Assembly (NCBI RefSeq): GCF_905201705.1
Contig: NZ_CAJKOX010000014.1
Span: 1-64,000, forward strand
Reading direction: 5' to 3'
From: an uncultured Marvinbryantia sp.
GTDB lineage: Bacteria; Bacillota; Clostridia; Lachnospirales; Lachnospiraceae
DNA length: 64,000 nucleotides
Every line of letters starts with the position of its first letter. Within the stretch, counting starts at the first letter, position 1. Under the pieces are notes generated by a model. It did not search any database. It was not told the origin of the DNA and worked only from the letters and a program-made list of their open reading frames with translations. Shown here in pieces: positions 57,104-64,000 of this stretch. A program made the position numbers and the translations under genes.

Positions 57104-58912
57104 ATGATAGATCAGAGTAAAATTCGAAATTTTTGTATTATCGCACATATTGATCACGGAAAATCGACGCTGGCGGACCGCATCATTGAGATGACAGGCC
57201 TTCTGACCAGCCGGGAGATGCAGGCGCAGGTGCTTGACAACATGGAGCTGGAGCGCGAGCGCGGGATTACGATCAAGGCGCAGGCGGTGCGAATTATTTA
57301 CAGGGCAAAGGATGGGGAGGAGTATATTTTCAACCTCATCGACACTCCGGGACATGTGGATTTTAATTATGAGGTTTCCCGCAGTCTGGCGGCGTGCGAC
57401 GGCGCGATCCTGGTGGTGGACGCGGCGCAGGGCATCGAGGCGCAAACGCTTGCGAATGTGTATCTTGCGCTCGATCACGACCTGGATGTGATGCCGGTCA
57501 TCAATAAGATCGACCTTCCGAGCGCCGATCCGGAGCGTGTGATCAATGAGATCGAGGACGTCATCGGCATTGAAGCGCATGATGCGCCCTTAATTTCCGC
57601 GAAGATCGGCACCAATGTGGAACAGGTGCTGGAGCAGATCGTGGAAAAGATCCCGGCGCCGGAAGGAGATCCGGCAGCGCCGCTGCAGGCGTTGATCTTT
57701 GATTCCATTTACGATTCCTATAAAGGCGTGATCGTGTTCTGCCGCATCAAGGAGGGCAGCGTGAAAAAGGGGACGCCGATCACTATGATGGCGACGGGTG
57801 CGAAGGCGGAGGTCGTCGAGGTCGGCTATTTTGGTGCCGGGCAGTTTATTCCCTGCGATGAGCTTTCCGCCGGAATGGTCGGCTATCTCACGGCAAGCCT
57901 CAAGAATGTGAAGGACACGCGGGTGGGCGATACCATCACAGGCACGGAGCGCCCGTGCGCGCAGCCGCTTCCGGGCTATAAAAAGGTAAACCCGATGGTT
58001 TACTGCGGCATGTACCCGGCGGACGGCGCAAAGTATCCCGATCTGCGCGACGCGCTGGAAAAGCTTCAGCTCAACGACGCTTCCCTGCAGTTTGAGCCGG
58101 AGACGTCGATCGCGCTCGGCTTTGGCTTTCGCTGCGGTTTTCTGGGGCTTTTGCATCTGGAGATCATCCAGGAGCGCCTGGAGCGCGAGTACAATCTGGA
58201 CCTTGTGACGACGGCGCCGGGCGTTATCTATAAAGTGCACAAGACGAACGGCGATGTGATCGAGCTGACGAATCCGGCGAATCTGCCAGATCCGTCGGAG
58301 ATCGAGTACATGGAGGAGCCGATCGTCAGCGCGGAGATTATGGTGACGACAGAATTTATCGGTGCGATCATGCAGCTCTGCGAGGAGCGGCGCGGTTCCT
58401 ATCTCGGCATGGAATATATGGAAGAGACACGCGCGCTTTTAAAATACGATCTGCCGCTCAATGAGATCATCTACGATTTCTTTGACGCGCTGAAATCGCG
58501 TTCCCGCGGTTATGCGTCGTTTGATTATGAGATGAAGGGCTACGAGCGTTCTGAGCTGGTGAAGCTGGATATCCTGGTGAACCGCGAGGAGGTGGATGCG
58601 CTGTCGTTCATCGTACACGCGGGCACGGCTTACGAGCGCGGCAGAAAGATGTGCGAAAAGCTGAAGGAGGAAATCCCGCGGCAGCTTTTTGAAATTCCGA
58701 TCCAGGCGGCGATCGGAAGCAAGATCATCGCCCGCGAGACGGTAAAGGCGATGCGCAAGGATGTGCTTGCAAAGTGCTATGGCGGTGATATCACCCGAAA
58801 GAAAAAGCTTCTGGAAAAGCAGAAGGAGGGTAAGAAGCGGATGCGCCAGGTGGGAAATGTGGAGATCCCGCAGAAGGCTTTCATGAGCGTGCTGAAGCTG
58901 GATGATAAATAG
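57104..58912 (+). CDS. lepA: Elongation factor 4 (LepA)
   Basis: Ribosome back-translocase GTPase (602 aa). G1 A-H-I-D-H-G-K-S-T, switch II D-T-P-G-H-V-D-F, G4 N-K-I-D-L-P, and the LepA-specific C-terminal domain ending K-R-M-R-Q-V-G-N-V-E-I-P-Q-K-A-F. I chose ATG 57104 behind GAGGAC; a much longer frame from 56945 would run through the spoIIP end and the promoter. hemW follows after 9 bp, a common pairing. Confidence 0.97.
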   Translation: MIDQSKIRNFCIIAHIDHGKSTLADRIIEMTGLLTSREMQAQVLDNMELERERGITIKAQAVRIIYRAKDGEEYIFNLIDTPGHVDFNYEVSRSLAACDGAILVVDAAQGIEAQTLANVYLALDHDLDVMPVINKIDLPSADPERVINEIEDVIGIEAHDAPLISAKIGTNVEQVLEQIVEKIPAPEGDPAAPLQALIFDSIYDSYKGVIVFCRIKEGSVKKGTPITMMATGAKAEVVEVGYFGAGQFIPCDELSAGMVGYLTASLKNVKDTRVGDTITGTERPCAQPLPGYKKVNPMVYCGMYPADGAKYPDLRDALEKLQLNDASLQFEPETSIALGFGFRCGFLGLLHLEIIQERLEREYNLDLVTTAPGVIYKVHKTNGDVIELTNPANLPDPSEIEYMEEPIVSAEIMVTTEFIGAIMQLCEERRGSYLGMEYMEETRALLKYDLPLNEIIYDFFDALKSRSRGYASFDYEMKGYERSELVKLDILVNREEVDALSFIVHAGTAYERGRKMCEKLKEEIPRQLFEIPIQAAIGSKIIARETVKAMRKDVLAKCYGGDITRKKKLLEKQKEGKKRMRQVGNVEIPQKAFMSVLKLDDK

Positions 58913-58921
58913 GAGAGACTT

Positions 58922-60070
58922 ATGAGACCACTGCAGATTTATATTCATATTCCGTTCTGCGTAAGGAAATGTGCTTATTGCGATTTCCTGTCTTTTGCGG
59001 CGGAGGAGGAGACGAAGCGCGCGTATATCCGTATGCTGCTTCGGGAAATAGAAGCGTGGGAGGACCGCGGGGATGCTTGCATCTCCACGGTCTTTTTTGG
59101 CGGCGGAACGCCCTCCGTGCTGCCGGCGGAGGATATCGCGGCGGTGCTGGCGGCGCTTGAAAAGAAATTTCCGTTTGAAGAGAAGACGGAGATCACGGTG
59201 GAATGCAATCCGGGCACGCTGACGGCGGACAAGCTGAAAAGCTACCTGCAGGCAGGGATCAACCGCCTCAGCATCGGGCTTCAGTCGGCGCAGGAGGCGG
59301 AGCTTAAACTGCTTGGCAGGATCCATACCTGGGAGGAATTTCTGGAGAGCTACCGGCTTTCAAGAGCTGCGGGATTTCAGAATATCAACGTCGATCTGAT
59401 GTCGGCGCTTCCGGGGCAGTCGCGGGAGACATGGCGCGATACGCTGGAAAAAGTGCTTGCCCTGTCGCCGGAGCATATTTCCGCCTACAGCCTGATCATT
59501 GAGGAGGGAACGCCGTTTTACGAGCGTTACCAGACGGACGCGCTGCGCCGGGAGCGCGGAGATGCCTGCGAAATATTGCCTTCCGAGGAGGAGGAGCGCG
59601 CGATGTATCATCTGACGGAGAAGCTGCTTTCGGAGAGATGCTATGCGCGCTATGAGATATCAAACTACGCGCTGCCGGGCTTTGCCTGCCGCCACAACTG
59701 CGGCTACTGGGAGCGCCGGGAGTATAAGGGCTTCGGTCTTGGTGCGGCATCACTGGTGGACCATACGCGCTTTTCCAATACATCAGATATGCGGAAATAT
59801 CTGGCGGGACGCTGGACGGGGGAAGCGCCGCAGCATCTGACGCGCGAAGAAGAAATCGAGGAGACGATGTTCCTTGGGCTTCGTCTGCGCGCGGGTGTGT
59901 CCTTTGCGCGTTTTCGTGAAAGCTTTGGAGTGGAAATGGAAGAGGTTTACGGGGAGGTTTTGCAAAAAGCAGAGCGGCAGGGGCTGCTCGTGTGCACAAA
60001 AGAGGCAGTGCGCCTCACGGAATACGGGACGGATATCAGCAACTATGTTTTAGCGGAGTTTCTATTATAA
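58922..60070 (+). CDS. hemW: Radical SAM heme chaperone HemW
   Basis: A 382-aa radical SAM protein. C-V-R-K-C-A-Y-C near the N-terminus holds the three Fe-S cysteines, G-G-G-T-P-S-V-L binds SAM, and N-V-D-L-M-S-A-L-P-G-Q is the family motif. The C-terminal HemN_C domain has E-E-T-M-F-L-G-L-R. HemW inserts heme or acts as its chaperone; it was once called oxygen-independent coproporphyrinogen oxidase. GGAGAG upstream, coupled to lepA. Confidence 0.94.
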   Translation: MRPLQIYIHIPFCVRKCAYCDFLSFAAEEETKRAYIRMLLREIEAWEDRGDACISTVFFGGGTPSVLPAEDIAAVLAALEKKFPFEEKTEITVECNPGTLTADKLKSYLQAGINRLSIGLQSAQEAELKLLGRIHTWEEFLESYRLSRAAGFQNINVDLMSALPGQSRETWRDTLEKVLALSPEHISAYSLIIEEGTPFYERYQTDALRRERGDACEILPSEEEERAMYHLTEKLLSERCYARYEISNYALPGFACRHNCGYWERREYKGFGLGAASLVDHTRFSNTSDMRKYLAGRWTGEAPQHLTREEEIEETMFLGLRLRAGVSFARFRESFGVEMEEVYGEVLQKAERQGLLVCTKEAVRLTEYGTDISNYVLAEFLL

Positions 60071-60091
60071 GAACACAGAGTAAAAAGAATA

Positions 60092-60120
60092 TTGTAGAAT
60101 GGAAAAAAGTGTGGTATGAT
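60092..60120 (+). promoter_or_regulatory. Promoter of leuS
   Basis: TTGTAG, 17-bp spacer, TATGAT. The leader is about 65 nt, too short for a T-box. Confidence 0.6.
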
Positions 60121-60192
60121 GAGGTCTGATAGTTTTACTGCCGCTGTATTTAGAGAGCAGTCTGTCAGAATTTATATGAGCGGGGAATGATT

Positions 60193-62595
60193 ATGCGACA
60201 CGAATTTAGAAAAATTGAGCCGAAATGGCAGAAAAAATGGGATGAAGCAGGGATTTTTCATGCAGTAGATAATGGAGACAAGCCGAAATTCTACGGACTG
60301 GTAGAATTTCCTTACCCGAGCGGAGCGGGAATGCATGTGGGACACATCAAAGCGTATTCCAGCCTTGAGGTGATCTCCAGAAAGCGCCGCATGGAGGGAT
60401 ACAACGTACTGTTTCCCATCGGCTTTGACGCATTTGGTCTGCCGACGGAGAATTACGCGATCAAGACGGGACAGCATCCGCGGAAGATCACGGATGAAAA
60501 TATTGTAAAATTCACGAACCAGTTAAAGAAGGTTGGCTTTTCCTTCGACTGGGATCGTGTGATCGATACGACGGAGGAAGATTACTACAAATGGACGCAG
60601 TGGATCTTCCTGAAAATGTTTGAAAAGGGACTTGTGTTCCGCGATACGGCGCTGGTAAATTACTGCCCGTCCTGCAAGGTTGTGCTTTCCAACGAGGACA
60701 GCCAGGGCGGAAAATGCGATATCTGCCACAGCGATATCGTTCAGAAATCAAAGACAGTATGGTATCTGCGGATCACAGAGTATGCAGACAAGCTTCTGGA
60801 AGGACTGGATACGGTGGATTACCTTCCGAATATCCGCCAGCAGCAGGTGAACTGGATCGGAAAATCGACCGGCGCTTTTGTGGATTTCAGGCTTTCCGGC
60901 AAGGACGACAGCTTCCAGATCTACACGACGCGTCCGGATACGCTTTTCGGCGTTACCTTTATGGTTATCGCGCCGGAGCATCCGCTGATCGATAAATATG
61001 CGTCCGAGATCAAAAATATGGACGCGATCCAGGCATATCGCGAGGAGTGCGCGAAAAAAACGGAATTTGAGCGCACGCAGCTCGTGAAGGATAAGACCGG
61101 TGTGCGTATTGAGGGCATTGCGGCTTCTCATCCGCTCACAGGAAAGGATATTCCGATCTACATCGCCGATTATGTTATGATGGGCTATGGTACTGGCGCG
61201 ATCATGGCGGTACCGGCGCATGACGACCGCGACTATGAATTTGCGAAGAAGTTTGGCATTGATATTATCCAGGTCATCGAGGGCGGCAATATCGAGGAGG
61301 CTGCCTATGCTGGAGACGGTAAGATGATCAATTCTGAATTCCTCAACGGCTACACCAACAAAAAGGATTCCATCGCCCGTATGATCGAGGAGCTGGAAAA
61401 GCTCGGCGTTGGAAAGGCTGGCGTGCAGTATAAGATGAAGGACTGGGCGTTCAACCGCCAGAGATACTGGGGCGAGCCGATCCCGATCGTACATTGCCCG
61501 CACTGCGGCGTGGTTCCGGTTCCTTATGAGGAGCTGCCGCTGCGTCTGCCGAAGGTAGAGAACTTCGAGCCGGGGCAGGAGGGCGAATCTCCGCTGGCGC
61601 GCATCGATTCCTTTGTAAACTGCAAGTGTCCGAAGTGCGGCGGCGACGCAAAGCGCGAGACTGATACGATGCCGCAGTGGGCGGGTTCCTCCTGGTACTT
61701 CCTGCGCTACATCGATCCGCACAACAATGATGCGCTTGCGGATATGGAAAAGCTGAAATACTGGATGCCGGTCGACTGGTACAACGGCGGTATGGAGCAT
61801 GTCACCAGACATATGATCTACTCCCGTTTCTGGCACCATTTCCTGTACGATATCGGTGCTGTCAACACGCCGGAGCCGTATGCAAAGCGCACGGCGCAGG
61901 GACTGATCCTCGGACCGGACGGCGATAAGATGAGCAAATCCAAGGGAAATGTGGTCGATCCGCTGGATGTGGTGGAGGAGTACGGCGCTGACGTACTGCG
62001 CACGTATGTGCTGTTCATGGGCGACTATGGCGCTGCAACGCCGTGGAGTGAAAATTCTGTGAAGGGCTGCAAACGCTTTCTGGAGCGTGTGGCTGCGCTT
62101 ACCGACATGGTGTCGGGTGAGGGTGTGACGCCGGAGCTGGAGACGTCATTCCACAAGACCATCAAGAAGGTGTCGAACGATCTGGAGGAGACGAAGTTTA
62201 ACACCGCGATCGCGGCGCTGATGGGATTGGTAAATGAGATTTATGCGAAGGGCTCCCTCACAAAGGATGAGCTTGTCACGCTGATCAAGCTGCTCTGCCC
62301 GATCGCTCCGCATATCTGCGAGGAAATCTGGGAAACACTTGGCGGCGAGGGCTTCCTGTCGCTTGCGTCCTGGCCGCAGTACGAGGAGAGCAAGACCATC
62401 GACGCGATGGTGGAGGTCGGTGTACAGATCAACGGTAAGGTGCGCGGAGCGGTAGCGCTTCCGGCAGGCTGTGACAAGGACGAAGCAATCCGTCTGGTGC
62501 TCGCGGACGGCAAGATCCACTCCCTTGTGGACGGCAAGACCGTTGTGAAGGAAATCTACGTTCCGAATAAGATTGTCAATCTGGTTGTAAAATAA
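60193..62595 (+). CDS. leuS: Leucyl-tRNA synthetase
   Basis: Class I synthetase (800 aa). HIGH-type P-Y-P-S-G-A-G-M-H-V-G-H, zinc-type C-P-S-C ... C-D-I-C, editing domain with T-T-R-P-D-T-L-F-G-V-T-F and D-D-R-D, W-A-G-S-S-W-Y, and K-M-S-K-S. ATG 60193 is 8 bp after GCGGGG; ATG 60187, two codons earlier, is too close to that site. Monocistronic with its own promoter and terminator. The short leader lacks a T-box, unlike many Firmicutes. Confidence 0.97.
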   Translation: MRHEFRKIEPKWQKKWDEAGIFHAVDNGDKPKFYGLVEFPYPSGAGMHVGHIKAYSSLEVISRKRRMEGYNVLFPIGFDAFGLPTENYAIKTGQHPRKITDENIVKFTNQLKKVGFSFDWDRVIDTTEEDYYKWTQWIFLKMFEKGLVFRDTALVNYCPSCKVVLSNEDSQGGKCDICHSDIVQKSKTVWYLRITEYADKLLEGLDTVDYLPNIRQQQVNWIGKSTGAFVDFRLSGKDDSFQIYTTRPDTLFGVTFMVIAPEHPLIDKYASEIKNMDAIQAYREECAKKTEFERTQLVKDKTGVRIEGIAASHPLTGKDIPIYIADYVMMGYGTGAIMAVPAHDDRDYEFAKKFGIDIIQVIEGGNIEEAAYAGDGKMINSEFLNGYTNKKDSIARMIEELEKLGVGKAGVQYKMKDWAFNRQRYWGEPIPIVHCPHCGVVPVPYEELPLRLPKVENFEPGQEGESPLARIDSFVNCKCPKCGGDAKRETDTMPQWAGSSWYFLRYIDPHNNDALADMEKLKYWMPVDWYNGGMEHVTRHMIYSRFWHHFLYDIGAVNTPEPYAKRTAQGLILGPDGDKMSKSKGNVVDPLDVVEEYGADVLRTYVLFMGDYGAATPWSENSVKGCKRFLERVAALTDMVSGEGVTPELETSFHKTIKKVSNDLEETKFNTAIAALMGLVNEIYAKGSLTKDELVTLIKLLCPIAPHICEEIWETLGGEGFLSLASWPQYEESKTIDAMVEVGVQINGKVRGAVALPAGCDKDEAIRLVLADGKIHSLVDGKTVVKEIYVPNKIVNLVVK

Positions 62596-62660
62596 AAAGA
62601 ATACAGACAGCAAGTGTTTGAGGCTGGCGTGAACAGTAATCAAATATCTTGTCCGGTACT

Positions 62661-62715
62661 TAAAAAAGAAAAGGCTGCGCCTGCTTAAATATCAGCGGGA
62701 CGCAGCCTGTTTTGA
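62661..62715. terminator. Bidirectional terminator between leuS and the CorC-like gene
   Basis: AGGCTGCG (62672-62679) pairs with CGCAGCCT (62701-62708); T-run on the plus side and a long T-run on the minus side (from AAAAAAGAAAA at 62662-62672). It serves both converging genes. Confidence 0.85.
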
Positions 62716-62717
62716 CT

Positions 62718-63989
62718 CTAAACGCTTATTTCTTCTTCCTTTTTGGGAAGATACAGATGTACCTGGTCGATCCGGTTTTTGTCGACCGCATCCACCACGA
62801 GACGGATGCCGTCCGCTGTGGTGACGGATTCGCCAACCGCAGGCAGATGGTCAAGTCCGCCGATGATCAGACCGCCGAGGGAATCGTAGTCCTCCGAATG
62901 AAGCGACAGATGCAGCGCATCGTTGACGTCGTCGAGCTTCATAAAACCGGCAATCACATATTCGTTTTCAGAAATCTTTTTGATGAGATCTTCCTCATCC
63001 TTGTCGTATTCGTCGCGGATCTCGCCGACGATCTCCTCCAGCAGATCCTCCAGTGTAATAAGACCTGCCGTTGCGCCATATTCATCCAGCACGATGGTGA
63101 AGTTGATGGAAGCCTGGCGCATCTCATCCATTAATTCCGAAGTATTCTTATATTCATACGTGAAATATGGTTCACGCATCATACCGCGCAGATCAAAGCT
63201 GTTCTCGTCACAGAAGATCAGATCCTTGATATTGAGCACGCCAACGACATTATCGGTACTTTCCTCATAAACCGGCAGTCGGGTAAACTTTTCTTCGCGG
63301 AAAATATTCAGCACCTCATGATAGGAGGCGTTGACATCAACGGAAACCATCTCCACCCGCGGGATCATAATATCTTTCGCCTGCGTGTCGCCGAAATCGA
63401 ACACATTGTAGATCATCTGCTTTTCTTCCTGCTCAATGACGCCGTCCTCGTGGCTGACATCTACGTAGGTGCGCAGCTCATTTTCCGTCATGACGTCGCC
63501 TTTGGCATTGGGGTCGACCCCAAGAAGCCTGATAAGCAGATTAGAAAGCTGGTTTGTAATGAAAATAACCGGTGTAAGTACCTTTGTCAGTATGTAAATG
63601 ATTCCGGCATCCGACAGTGCAAGCTTTTCTGCATTGTGGGAAGCGTATGTTTTCGGGGAAATCTCACCGAAAATAAGAATCAGCAGCGTCAGTACGCCGC
63701 TTCCGATACTGACCGCCCAGTTTCCGAACAGACTGGTGACAAGGGTGGTAACCATAGAAGCTGCACCGATATTTACGATATTGTTGCCGATCAATATGGC
63801 GCTGAGCATCTTTCCCGGATTTTCCGTCACCTTTAAGAGGGTGGCGGCGCGTTTGTTTCCTTCATCCGCCAGAGTTTTGATTTTGATTTTGTTTACCGTG
63901 GTCAAAGCCGTTTCCGCTGAGGAAAAAAATGCGGAAAGGGCAATCAGCAGCACTATTACGCCTAGCTGTATGGCCTCGCCTGAGTCCAA
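62718..63989 (-). CDS. CorC/HlyC-type transporter with DUF21 and CBS domains
   Basis: Membrane protein (423 aa as seen) of the CNNM/hemolysin C family, linked to Mg2+/Co2+ efflux. DUF21/CNNM transmembrane part at residues 1-190 (S-A-F-F-S-S-A-E-T-A-L-T, G-E-I-S-P-K), two CBS domains at about 205-330 (P-R-V-E-M-V, T-R-L-P-V-Y) and a CorC_HlyC domain at the end (about 345-418). TTG 63989 is the first possible start, but the frame stays open to the window edge (D-D-I before it), so the true start probably lies just outside. Confidence 0.88.
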   Translation of the reverse strand: MDSGEAIQLGVIVLLIALSAFFSSAETALTTVNKIKIKTLADEGNKRAATLLKVTENPGKMLSAILIGNNIVNIGAASMVTTLVTSLFGNWAVSIGSGVLTLLILIFGEISPKTYASHNAEKLALSDAGIIYILTKVLTPVIFITNQLSNLLIRLLGVDPNAKGDVMTENELRTYVDVSHEDGVIEQEEKQMIYNVFDFGDTQAKDIMIPRVEMVSVDVNASYHEVLNIFREEKFTRLPVYEESTDNVVGVLNIKDLIFCDENSFDLRGMMREPYFTYEYKNTSELMDEMRQASINFTIVLDEYGATAGLITLEDLLEEIVGEIRDEYDKDEEDLIKKISENEYVIAGFMKLDDVNDALHLSLHSEDYDSLGGLIIGGLDHLPAVGESVTTADGIRLVVDAVDKNRIDQVHLYLPKKEEEISV

Positions 63990-64000
63990 AATGTCATCTC

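Noticed and set aside
60121..60192. T-box leader before leuS
   Set aside because: The leader is only about 65 nt and lacks the conserved T-box sequence and a terminator.
1..64000. CRISPR arrays, tRNA or rRNA genes
   Set aside because: No regularly spaced repeats and no cloverleaf or rRNA signature sequences were noticed when reading either strand.

Overview
The window looks like a chromosomal segment of an anaerobic, endospore-forming Clostridia of the Lachnospiraceae type. The pointers are two sporulation genes (gpr, spoIIP), a sodium-pumping oxaloacetate decarboxylase, the GGGtGRT/Fe-S scaffold gene pair, a cmk-ispH-rpsA cluster, strong purine-rich ribosome binding sites and TTGACA/TATAAT-type promoters. 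Species cannot be fixed from sequence alone.

Layout. (1) 1-3.2 kb: biotin carrier, membrane beta subunit and carboxyltransferase alpha subunit of a Na+-translocating decarboxylase, closed by a terminator. (2) 3.3-32.9 kb: one long plus-strand surface-polysaccharide locus behind a near-consensus promoter. It opens with the CpsB-type phosphatase, chain-length protein, BY-kinase and LytR_C modules, goes on with a 4,6-dehydratase, aminotransferase, sugar transferase, two left-handed beta-helix acyltransferases, glycosyltransferase, polymerase, pyruvyl transferase, flippase and F420-hydrogenase-beta-like protein, and ends with an LCP-family ligase. Set inside it is a complete small acyl factory: FabD, an MBL-fold hydrolase, two KAS III-ketoreductase pairs, two acyl carrier proteins, an acyl-CoA carboxyltransferase with biotin carrier and a second oxaloacetate/pyruvate carboxyltransferase, a third ketoreductase, an AMP-forming acyl ligase and a phosphopantetheinyl transferase. 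No dehydratase, enoyl reductase, KAS I/II or biotin carboxylase is present. I infer that malonyl-CoA is made by transcarboxylation and that short beta-hydroxyacyl groups are built on the carrier proteins and put on an amino sugar of the capsule. This is the best candidate for an undescribed system.

(3) 33-37 kb: housekeeping genes (flavoprotein, cmk, ispH, rpsA). (4) 37-40.9 kb: a decayed mobile element (broken serine recombinase, AbiE toxin-antitoxin pair, two unknown genes, a truncated helicase-like frame, truncated TnpV) that seems to have landed inside the rpsA terminator. (5) 41-47.8 kb: YprB-like exonuclease, 3D-domain secreted protein, Fe-S scaffold/GGGtGRT pair, xpt, glf, sugar nucleotidyltransferase. 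(6) 47.8-54.8 kb: rpsT on the minus strand, then a Dlt-like operon (adenylating enzyme, GNAT enzyme, carrier protein, MBOAT, SGNH/DltD-like protein) followed by an N-acetyl sugar amidotransferase-like gene. (7) 54.8-64 kb: gpr, spoIIP, lepA, hemW, leuS, and a CorC/HlyC-type transporter on the minus strand that may run off the right edge.

No tRNA, rRNA or CRISPR array was seen. All functions are read from motifs and family knowledge; no database search was run.
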